Positions 1 to 48,458 of a DNA stretch of 64,000 bases are shown here, in pieces. Source of the DNA: Sitta carolinensis (Eukaryota; Chordata; Aves; Passeriformes; Sittidae); contig CM063295.1 of NCBI GenBank assembly GCA_032173965.1, positions 2,914,001 to 2,978,000 of the forward strand, in the 5' to 3' direction. How positions within the stretch are numbered: the stretch's first letter is position 1; every line of letters starts with the position of its first letter. The notes below the pieces were generated by a model, which saw nothing but the letters and a program-made list of their open reading frames with translations, was not told the DNA's origin and made no database searches. The translations under genes were made by a program, and so were the position numbers.

Positions 1-467
1 CTTGAGTAGTAACCCAGTGCTTGATGTTGGCTTTCCCTGCTAGAGACAAAAATGTGTGCTGCCCCAAGGAGTTTCTCTGTCCCTGAAAGTCTTGACCAGG
101 ACACTCTTGACATAGCCCTGCCTTCCCCTCTGCCAGCTGCAGAGCAGTCTGAGACACAGTTTCCCCCAGGTTCTGGTGGTTCTTCCCAGCTCTAAACAGC
201 AGCTTTAGGACCTGCCTTGGAGCCCTGGCATTCAGGTCTGTGGAGGCTTTCCTGGAGGAGAGAGGCAGGCTGGGTGTGTGGAGAGGCACTGGGCTCAAAT
301 GGGAATGTGTTTGTGTCTTTGCTGAGAAGTGTCTCAAGTGACAGCATGTCAGGGGCAGCTGAAGGCATCAGTTCTCATGGGTGGGATGAGAAAAGGAGAG
401 TGGGTGGCCTGGGAGGGCACAGGAATGATCCATTGTGCTTTCCATGTGTGACTTGTGCCTCCTGCAG
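1..467 (+). other. RHBDF1: RHBDF1 intron (3' part of an intron)
   Basis: This stretch precedes the first recognisable exon and ends in a good acceptor (pyrimidine-rich, then cctgcag at 461-467). I found no upstream iRhom sequence (the Cys-rich luminal homology domain that should come before) in any frame, so the whole stretch is taken as intron. A 213-codon open frame running from 217 into the exon is not coding except for the exon itself. Confidence 0.7.
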
Positions 468-2665
<2,198 letters not shown>

Positions 2666-3124
2666 CAGCAAAGACTGGCTGCTCGAGCAGGCCCTGGAGA
2701 TGGCCTGTCTTTGCATTTGCTGTGCCAGTTCCATGGGGACAAAGCCTCTAATCCAATGACACTTCTAACCCTGCCCGTGGTTAATTTAAACTGTCTCCTT
2801 AGCACTTGGCAGGCATGGTTTGCCTTATCTCAGAAGACTCTGAAAAACAGAACGTTTGTGCCTTGTTCAATTGTATTGAACCTTTTCTGCTGCCATTATT
2901 TTTATTACACTAGTTTCAATACTACATTTTTAACCAGAGTTGTTTACTACTGCTAAGGTGGTGATTAAACAGTGAGGTAGCGTTTTAGCTACTGTGAATT
3001 GTTCTGAGTAGTCTGTGCCTACCTTTGTTACTTAATCTCACTTCTGCTGTTTTATGTACCCTGTGGAACAGCCAAACCAGACAAATACAGATCTGCAGCT
3101 GGAAATAAGGGCCTGAAAAGCCTA

Positions 3125-3140
3125 CAAAAAAAAAAAAAAA
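3125..3140. repeat. Poly(A) homopolymer run
   Basis: About 16 consecutive A residues follow the RHBDF1 3' region. This may be an internal A-rich tract or the tail of an old retroposed fragment. No target-site duplication was identified. Confidence 0.6.
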
Positions 3141-3485
3141 CAACAGGGTCTCTTTAATCCCTGGAATCCACATACAGCTCAGAGGCAAACGCCACAAAGA
3201 GCAACTGTAAAAACCAGGAGAATGTCCAGTCAGTGGAGTTTGTTCCTCTTCGAAGTGTGACAGCCTTTTCATCCAGGAAGGTGCTGAATCCAGTCTGGTC
3301 ATGGTAGGGCTGGATTCTCTGCTCTCTCTGTTTAAGAAAGAAAATAATTGTCAGTGACAATAATTACTGCATGCTGGGCTCTTCTCACCACACTGCCATG
3401 ATGGTCCAGGGGGGATCAGCCACTGCCAGAGGTGGCTGCTGGTCACAGGAACCCTGGAGCAGGTGGCTGGTATTAGGGCACACAT

Positions 3486-3491
3486 TTTATT
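3486..3491 (-). promoter_or_regulatory. SNRNP25: Candidate SNRNP25 polyadenylation signal
   Basis: AATAAA on the minus strand about 640 nt past the SNRNP25 stop codon, followed in transcript direction by a GT-rich stretch. It is plausible but not unique, because the 3' UTR length is not otherwise known. Confidence 0.4.
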
Positions 3492-4132
3492 ACACTGGAT
3501 CTTGAAAATATGGCAGTGTTGAAAGAAGAATAAAAGGTAACTGTGGTCAAAAAGAAACAGTTTTTAACCCAGCTACATGGAGCAGCAAAACAACACCAGG
3601 CTTTGGACAAACTGCTCTTACTCCTGTTCTTCAGCCACTGTGACTGTTTTTAAAAGCATAATTTAAATAAGCCTGAGAGTCTTGGCCACATCGTGTGTTT
3701 GTGTGCACAACTTTCTCAAAATAGCAGTATTAATACCAGAATTATGTCTGCATGAGTTAGAAACCCAGCCATGCTCCTGACAATGATTTCCAGACATTTA
3801 AAAAGCCTAAAAGAAAGCAAGGTCCTAGAAGCAATCACAGCAGCAAAGGGACACCGTGTTTAATGAGTCTCAAGACAATGCAGAAGCAGTCTGAGAGTCT
3901 AAACATAGAGTCAGTTATTTCTGCTGCTGCTCCCAGTGTTACCTGAAGAAGCTGAATTATCATTGCCTGCCCCAAGAGGAGCACAAACAACACTACCAGG
4001 ATCTGGAGACAGACAGAAACACTCTGCCAGCCAGCAGAGAGCAGCAGCATCAGCTCTGAGCCTCAACACCATGGCCTGGGGAGGATGAGGAGCTGGGAGC
4101 TCTCAGTGGCCATTTGGGACTTACCCCACAGG

Positions 4133-5795
4133 TTACTTCCGAAGCTTCTTTATGAAGCTGACCTCATCCCGGTTCCTGATGCCATACCTGAACAGAGAGT
4201 TGTGCTGTTATATGCCAGCTTCCCAGGAAAAACAACCTGTGAAACCCTATAGCTTCATCTTTCCCAGGGACAGATGGACATCTACAATCCCGTGCTGTGC
4301 TCTGCTAGAGGACACATTAAAATTCTCACTTATGTATGCAGGACGGGCTGCCAGCATTGAATGATCTGCTCATCTGCCTTTACCTGTAACAACCCCTTAA
4401 ATGCAACATCTGTCACCCAGGCTCACTTTTCCAGACAGCTTTGATTAGGGCTGTCTTGTTGAATTTTTAGTACTTCACCTTTTCTCGCTGGTCTGCAACA
4501 GGCTGGCAGAGCCAGTGCTGCAGGGAAGTGCCTCATCCCCCCTCACCTCAAGAATAGGTAGGGAAACATGGGAGTCACCTGTCAGTGTTGTTACCAGACT
4601 GCCTGAGAGGTGGCAGAGCAGCTCCAAAGATCAACACTCATCCTTGGGTCTCTGCTTGGCATTCTTCATAGAATCATAGAATGTTACAGGGTTGGAATGG
4701 ACCTTACAGACCATCCAGTCCCAACAGCCCTGCCGTGGACAGAGCCCAGGTTCCTCAAAGCCTTATCTAACCTGGCTTGGACCACTGCCAGGGCTGGGGC
4801 ACCCACAACCTCCTGGGCAACCTGTTCCAGCTCCAGTTCCCCATTCCTTCCTATCCTACTACAGTATCCAGCTGAGTAACTGTAACCATTCTGCAGGAGT
4901 TTGGGAGGCTGGCCAAGGGGTCTGTGGGGTGGTCTGAACTGGCTGAACCCAGCACAGGATGGTGGTGGCTGAGGATGAGGAATCCCCCTGATAGGTGGCC
5001 AGCCTGTCCTGCTAAGAGTCTCTCAACCTGCCAGACCCACTTCTGCGGGCAGTGCTGTCCCACCTCCCAGCCAACTTCCAGCACGGGACCACCTGAGCCA
5101 GGGCACACCCTCCCACCTCAGCCTGCCCCCGGGGATGCTGCGTGGGCTCCTCTCAGCTCAGTTACTCACTCCCGCAGCTTCTTCCTGTCATCCGCCAGCT
5201 TCTCTCCGTTGTACGTTAGGTGGTACGTCCTCCATATGTACTTCCTGCGGGAAAAAAACGCTCAAGGGGAGCCGCGGAGCCGGGCTGGGATGCGCTCCCG
5301 AGCCGCCCGGCCGGCCCCGCTCACCAGCTGAGGTGCTGCACGCCGCCCTGCCGGGCCTGTCTCAGCTGGATGTGCCGCCGCAGCGCCTTCTTCAGCTCCA
5401 GCACCGAGGCGTTCTGCACCACCACCACGGCTGCGGGCCGGGCAGAGCCGCGTCAGGCCCGCCTGCCCGCCCCGCGCCCCCGCCCGCCCCGGCCGGCCCC
5501 GCACGCACGCACGGTCTCGCCGTCCGCCTTGCACACCCGCACCGTCATGGCCTGCCCGTACTCCAGGGCCACCTGCGAGCCGATCTCCTCCGCCGTCACC
5601 TGCGGGCGAGCGAGACGGCCGTGAGCGCTGCCCGGCCCGGCCCGGCCCGGCCCCGCGCCCCGGGCCCACCTGCGGGGGGAGGTCGCAGAGCAGCGGGTCC
5701 TGCACCAGCCGCGCCAGCGCCGCCTGGAACAGCTCCAGCACCTCGGCGTGCGCCAGCTCCTCGGGCGGCTCCTCCGCCGCCTCCTCGGCCGCCAT
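4133..5795 (-). CDS. SNRNP25: U11/U12 small nuclear ribonucleoprotein 25 kDa protein
   Basis: Five coding exons on the minus strand: 5670-5795, 5509-5599, 5325-5430, 5170-5244 and 4133-4187. They total 453 nt, giving 150 residues plus stop, with every junction in phase. The protein is a component of the U11/U12 di-snRNP that recognises minor (U12-type) introns, and it adopts a ubiquitin-like fold. Diagnostic stretches are VQDPLLCDLPPQ, VALEYGQAMTVRVCKADGE, VVVVQNASVLELKKALRR, WKYIWRTYHLTYNGEKLADD and YGIRNRDEVSFIKKLRK. Exon 2 must end one repeat into a GTGCGTGC tract (donor 5508-5507) to keep phase and give the expected Pro before VVVV. The N-terminus (MAAEEAAEEPPEELAHAEV...) is an acidic Ala/Glu extension compared with the roughly 132-residue human protein as I recall it. 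The start at 5795 has G at +4 and lies 35 bp from the POLR3K start. Confidence 0.95.
4665..4880 (-). mobile_element. CR1-type LINE 3' fragment (antisense)
   Basis: Reading on +, it begins with the ATAGAATCATAGAATG terminal repeat, followed by GGGTTGGAATGGACCTTACAG and a diverged CR1 3' body, so the element's sense strand is minus. It lies in the last intron of SNRNP25. It is 5'-truncated, as is usual for CR1, and too short to code. Confidence 0.85.
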
Positions 5796-5833
5796 CGCCG
5801 GAAGGGGCGGGCGGCGCGGCGGAACCGGCGATG
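5793..5833. promoter_or_regulatory. Bidirectional SNRNP25/POLR3K promoter core
   Basis: The two start codons face away from each other with 35 bp between them. That gap holds an ETS-type core CCGGAAG (5798-5804) overlapping a GC box GGGGCGGG (5804-5811) and a second GGAA (5821-5824). The sequence around both starts is a perfect 9-bp inverted repeat: CATCGCCGG at 5793-5801 and CCGGCGATG at 5825-5833. No TATA box is visible and the surrounding DNA is CpG-rich, as for housekeeping promoters. The gap is so small that at least one transcript must start inside the other gene's first exon, or have an extremely short leader. Confidence 0.7.
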
Positions 5834-7660
5834 CTGCTCTTCTGCCCGGCCTGCGGGAACGTGCTGGTGGCCGAGGAGGGGCCGCGCTGCCACCGCTTCG
5901 CCTGCACCACCTGTCCCTACGTGCGCAACGTCACGCGGAAGGTACCGGGGCGAGGGGGGCGCGGGGCGAGGGGCCCTGTGCTCACGCCCGGCACTCACTG
6001 CCCGGGGCCCTGTGCTCACTGCCCGGCACTCACTGCCCGGGGCCCTGTGCTCACTGCCCGGCACTCACTGCCCGGGGCCCTGTGCCCGCTGTGCCCGGGG
6101 CCCTGTGCTCACTGCCGGTACTCACTGCCCGGGGCCCTGTGCTCACTGCCCGGTACTCACTGCCCGGGGCCCTGTGCTCACTGCCCGCACTCACTGCCCG
6201 GGGCCCTGTGCTCACTGCCCGGCACTCACTGCCCGGGGCCCTGTGCCCCGGGCCCTGTGCCCGCCGCTGCCCGGGGCCCTGTGCCCGCCGCTGCCCGGGG
6301 CCCTGTGCCCGCCGCTGCCCGGGGCCCTGTGCCCGCCGCTGCCCGGGGCCCTGTGCCCGCCGTGCCCGGGGCCCTGTGCCCGCTGCTGCCCGGGGCCCTG
6401 TGCCCGCTGCTGCCCGGGGCCCTGTGCCCGCTGCTGCCCGGGGCCCTGTGCTCACTGCCCGGGGCCCTGTGCCCGCTGCCCGGGGCCCTGTGCTCACTGC
6501 CCGGGGACCTGTGCTCGCTGCCCGGGGCCCTGTGCTCACTGCCCGGGCCCTGTGCTCGCTGCCCGGGCCCTGTGCTCACTGCCCGGGGCCCTGTGCTCGC
6601 TGCCCGGGGCCCTGTGCTCACTGCCCGGGGCCCTGTGCCCGCCGTGCCCGGGGCCCTGTGCCCGCCGCTGCCCGGGGCCCTGTGCTCACTGCCCGGGGCC
6701 CTGTGCCCGCCGCTGCCCGGGGCCCTGTGCCCGCTGCTGCCCGGGGCCCTGTGCCACTGCCGGGCCCTGTGCCCGCCGCTGCCCGGGTGCCCTGTGCCCG
6801 CTGCTGCCCGGGCCTGTGCTCACTGCCCGGGGCCCTGTGCCCACTGCCCGGGGCCCTGTGCTCACTGCCCGGGGCCCTGTGCCCGCCGCTGCCCGGGGCC
6901 CTGTGCCCGCTGCTGCCCGGGGCCCTGTGCTCACTGCCCGGGGCCCTGTGCCCACTGCCCGGGGCCCTGTGCTCACTGCCCGGGGCCCTGTGCCCGCCGC
7001 TGCCCGCGGCCCTGTGCCCGCCGTGCCCGGGGCCCTGTGCCCGCCGTGCCCGGGGCCCTGTGCCCGCCGCTGCCCGGGGCCCTGTGCCCGCTGCTGCCCG
7101 GGGCCCTGTGCTCACTGCCCGGGGCCCTGTGCCCGCCGCTGCCCGGGGCCCTGTGCCCGCTGCTGCCCGGGGCCCTGTGCTCACTGCCCGGGGCCCTGTG
7201 CTCACTGCCCGGGGCCCTGTGCTCGCTGCCCGGGGCCCTGTGCCCGCCGCTGCCCGGGGCCCTGTGCTCACTGCCCGGGGCCCTGTGCTCACTGCCCGGG
7301 CCCTGTGCCCGCCGCTGCCCGGGGCCCTGTGCCCGCTGAGCGGCTCGGTCCCGCAGGTGACGAGCAGGAAGTACCCGCGGCTGAAGGAGGTGGACGATGT
7401 GCTGGGCGGCGCAGCAGCCTGGGAGAACGTGGACTCCACGGCAGGTAGGGCCGGGCCGCGGGGGGCTCGGGGCTGGGGCTGCCCCGCGGGGCTCGGGCTG
7501 CCCGCCGGCCCCTCACGGCCTTTTCCCCGCAGAGCCGTGCCCCAAGTGCGAGCATCCCCGCGCCTACTTCATGCAGATCCAGACGCGCTCGGCCGACGAG
7601 CCCATGACCACCTTCTACAAGTGCTGCAACCCGCAGTGCGGGCACCGCTGGCGGGACTGA
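5831..7660 (+). CDS. POLR3K: DNA-directed RNA polymerase III subunit RPC10/RPC11 (POLR3K)
   Basis: Three exons, 5831-5941, 7357-7444 and 7533-7660, total 327 nt. They encode 108 residues, the same length as the human protein, all in phase. This small Pol III subunit carries out RNA 3' cleavage and promotes termination and reinitiation. Two zinc ribbons are visible. The N-terminal one has Cys5, Cys8, Cys25 and Cys28 (FCPACGNVL...CTTCPY). The C-terminal TFIIS-like one has Cys69, Cys72, Cys97 and Cys102, with the conserved acidic hairpin QTRSADEPMT (Asp88, Glu89) needed for cleavage in this family. It ends CGHRWRD. Intron 1 (5942-7356) is almost wholly minisatellite. The poly(A) signal lies 7 nt past the stop. 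It shares a divergent promoter with SNRNP25. Confidence 0.97.
5950..7340. repeat. GC-rich minisatellite filling POLR3K intron 1
   Basis: Tandem units of about 21-24 bp share the core GGGGCCCTGTGC, followed by variants such as TCACTGCCC, CCACTGCCC, TCGCTGCCC, CCGCTGCTGCCC, CCGCCGCTGCCC and CCGCCGTGCCC. From about 6820 a five-unit higher-order order recurs (CCGCCGCTG, CCGCTGCTG, TCACTG, CCACTG, TCACTG). Nearly every unit carries GGGCCC and CCCGGG palindromes. Unit lengths are mostly multiples of three and stop-free, so several frames on both strands stay open for hundreds of codons. Those frames are artefacts. Confidence 0.97.
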
Positions 7661-7667
7661 GGGCTGC

Positions 7668-7673
7668 AATAAA
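7668..7673 (+). promoter_or_regulatory. POLR3K: POLR3K polyadenylation signal
   Basis: AATAAA begins 8 nt past the last base of the TGA stop. It implies a 3' UTR of only a few tens of nucleotides. The downstream sequence turns GC-rich and includes a GTGCGTGCG stretch at about 7734. Confidence 0.8.
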
Positions 7674-7975
7674 CGCGGCACTGCGGGCGAGCAGCGGCTG
7701 CTGCGGGGCTGGGAAGGGGCTGCAGCAGGCGCTGTGCGTGCGGGGCCCACCGAGGCAGCCGCCTTCCAAACACAGGCCTGAGGCAGAGGGGGTGTTACCA
7801 CTTTGGTCTTACAGAGAGCAAAAGTGAAAGAGGGGCCTTTGCTGTGACCTGTGCAAACCCTGTCAATTAAAGCAGGAATTACAAACTATACACTGCAACT
7901 CATTACTTAAAAAGCAGAATGTACTTTAAGTAGGATCACGTATTACTTGTGTTTTCACATCAAGCTTTATTCTCA

Positions 7976-7981
7976 GTTTAA
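7976..7981 (-). promoter_or_regulatory. GTF3C1: Candidate GTF3C1 polyadenylation signal
   Basis: AATAAA on the minus strand (TTTATT on +), about 135 nt past the GTF3C1 stop codon. It is the first canonical hexamer after the stop. Confidence 0.6.
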
Positions 7982-8114
7982 ATATATTCAGAAGTAAAAA
8001 GGATAAATAACTTAATAAAAACGTGACCAAACACAAATTGTAACATTTCATCTGCATGAACAGTCTCTCCCACTGAGAGCTAAGCCAATTTCATACGACT
8101 CAGCTTTACCCCTT

Positions 8115-46377
<38,263 letters not shown>

Positions 46378-46500
46378 CGCCGCCGCCGCCGCTTCCGGGC
46401 CCGCGGCGCGCAGGAACTGACGGCGGCGGCGGCGCGACCGTCGCCAGGGAGACCGAGCAACAGGCCCGGCCCGGCCCGGCCCGGCTGCCGCTCGTTGTGC
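46378..46500. promoter_or_regulatory. CpG-rich divergent promoter region, GTF3C1 side
   Basis: A very CpG-dense stretch just upstream of the GTF3C1 start and facing KATNIP. It contains an ETS-type CTTCCGG (46392-46398), GCC/GGC triplet runs, an X-box-like sequence at 46440-46453 (GTCGCCAGGGAGAC) and CCCGG repeats. No TATA box is visible. Transcription start sites cannot be placed from sequence alone. Confidence 0.55.
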
Positions 46501-46559
46501 CCGGGCTCGGGGTCTGCCCGCGGGCCCTGTCCGGGGACTCTGCCCCCGCATCTGCGTCC

Positions 46560-47835
46560 GTCCGAGGCCCCTTTCCTCGGTCTGTATCCGTCGGGGAGCT
46601 CTGTCCGGGGGTCAGTGTCCTTCCCGGGTCCGTGTCCCTGTCCGTCCCGGGGCCGTGTCCCTGTCCAGCCCGGGGCCGTGTCCCTCCTGGGGCTCTGCCC
46701 GAGGTCATTGTCTCCCATGGGCTTTGTCCGGGGTTCTATCCCGGGTCCGTGTCCCTCTGGGGCTGTGTCCAGAGCTCTGTCCCGGCTCTGTGTCCATCTG
46801 ATGGCTCTGTCCCGGCTCTGTCCCGGCTCTGTGTCCGGAGCTCTGTCCCGGCTCTGTGTCCCTCTGGGGCTCTGTCCCGGCTCTATCCCGGCTCTGTGTC
46901 CCTCTGGGGCTGTGTCCGGAGCTCTGTCCCGGCTCTGTCCCCGCTCTATCCCGGCTCTGTGTCCCTCTGGGGCTGTGTCCCGGCTGTGTCCCGGCTGTGT
47001 CCCGGCTCTGTCCCCGCTCTATCCCGGCTCTGTGTCCCTCTGGGGCTCTGTCCCGGCTGTGTCCCGGCTCTGTCCCGGCTCTGTGTCCCTCTGGGGCTCT
47101 GTCCCGGCTCTGTCCCCGCTCTATCCCGGCTCTGTGTCCCTCTGGGGCTCTGTCCCGGCTGTGTCCCGGCTCTGTCCCGGCTCTGTCCCCGCTCTATCCC
47201 GGCTCTGTGTCCCTCTGGGGCTCTGTCCCGGCTCTGTCCCGGCTCTGTGTCCCTCTGGGGCTGTGTCCCGGCTCTGTCCCGGCTCTGTCCCCGCTCTATC
47301 CCGGCTCTGTGTCCCTCTGGGGCTCTGTCCCGGCTCTATCCCGGCTCTGTGTCCCTCTGGGGCTGTGTCCCGGCTCTGTCCCGGCTCTATCTCGGCTCTG
47401 TGTCCCTCTGGGGCTCTGTCCGGAGCTCTGTCCCTGCTCTATCCCGGCTCTGTGTCCCTCTGGGGCTCTGTCCCGGCTCTGTGTCCCTCTGGGGCTGTGC
47501 CCGGAGCTCTGTCCCGGCTCTATCCCGGCTCTGTGTCCCTCTGGGGCTGTGTCCCTGCTCTATCTCGGCTCTGTGTCCCTCTGGGGCTCTATCCCGGCTC
47601 TGTGTCCCTCTGGGGCTCTGTCCCGGCTCTGTCCCGGCTCTATCCCGGCTCTGTGTCCCTCTGGGGCTCTATCCCGGCTCTGTGTCCCTCTGGGGCTCTG
47701 TCCCGGCTCTATCCCGGCTCTGTGTCCCTCTGGGGCTCTATCCCGGCTCTGTGTCCCTCTGGGGCTCTGTCCCGGCTCTATCCCGACTCTGTGTCCCTCT
47801 GGGGCTCTATCCCGGTTCTGTGTCCCTCTGGGCCC
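46560..47835. repeat. GC-rich minisatellite between GTF3C1 and KATNIP
   Basis: About 1.2 kb of tandem 12-bp CCCGGCTCTGTC/CCCGGCTCTATC units interspersed with a longer block, GGCTCTGTGTCCCTCTGGGG. Together they form compound units of about 29, 41 or 53 bp. The left edge decays into less regular GTCC/TCCG-rich repeats (46540-46740). Three + frames stay open for hundreds of codons of CPGSV/PALCPSGAL-like repeats, which are artefacts of the array. Confidence 0.95.
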
Positions 47836-48458
47836 GCAGAGCCAGGCGGGCCGGGCTCTGTCCCGGCTCCCTGCCCGCGGTAAGAGCCGAACCGCGCGGT
47901 TCTCTTTGGTACAGAGTCAAGGAAACGTGCTGGGGGCACCTCCAGACTTGTGAGAGTGTGAGAGCACACCCTGGCACAGCTTGAGGCAGTGGCATGGTGA
48001 GGACTGCTGGAAGAAATCAGGTCTCCTGAATGGCAAGCCAGGTAAAATCTTAATTAAACGCTTCAAATATATACAGCCTCAGCAGTGAATAAGCTGTAGG
48101 ATGAGCTGACCTAATGAGTAGTAGCAGCTCAGAGAATTCCTTCCACAGCTGTGCCCCAGGGTTGTCTTGCTTGCCAGGTGTGGCATTATAAACTTGTTAG
48201 AGCATATGCCTTCTACTTTTAGTGTTCTTTGGTTCTTCAGTAGATTGTAAAGAGTTCTGAAAAATAAGTAAAGCAACTACTGTTTCCTCTGTTCTTCAGG
48301 AGCTTTATTTACAGCCCTGACAGCTTTATGCGTGGTTGAAGGAGGAACGTTTTTCAATTTAGAGCCTTCTCATCTATTGAGGGTGAAAAACCAGTGGTAC
48401 TCCATAATAAATAATTCAGTGTGACCATTATATTCTCCTTTCAGGTTTATGTTAAGAC
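47836..48458 (+). other. KATNIP: Probable KATNIP 5' non-coding region
   Basis: After the minisatellite there is a possible 5'UTR exon ending at a good donor (GCG/GTAAGAG at 47880). A strong acceptor CTCCTTTCAG ends at 48444, opening the exon that carries the start codon, so at least one non-coding exon upstream is expected. A short upstream ORF (ATG at 48449, six codons) overlaps the main start. The upstream exon assignment is inference. Confidence 0.4.

Larger units (their letters stand above)
2666..4132. other. Convergent 3'UTR interval between RHBDF1 and SNRNP25
   Basis: This interval separates the RHBDF1 stop (+) from the SNRNP25 stop (-), so it holds both 3' UTRs. A possible RHBDF1 poly(A) signal is ATTAAA at 2964-2969. 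A possible SNRNP25 signal is AATAAA on the minus strand (3491-3486, seen as TTTATT on +). An A-run of about 16 lies at 3125-3140. I see no further coding exon here; the open frames are short and have no recognisable product. Confidence 0.6.
7661..8114. other. Convergent 3' interval between POLR3K and GTF3C1
   Basis: Only 454 bp separate the two stop codons. The interval holds the POLR3K poly(A) signal (7668-7673) and a minus-strand AATAAA (7981-7976) about 135 nt past the GTF3C1 stop. No other coding sequence is seen. Base composition changes sharply from GC-rich (left) to AT-rich (right) at about 7850. Confidence 0.75.

Noticed and set aside
5135..7827. Very long open frames (up to 734 codons) on both strands of the POLR3K region, encoding Pro/Ala/Cys-rich or Gly/Arg-rich repeats
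   Set aside because: They are translations of the minisatellite in POLR3K intron 1. Unit length is mostly a multiple of three and free of stops in several frames at once, which no real gene would show.
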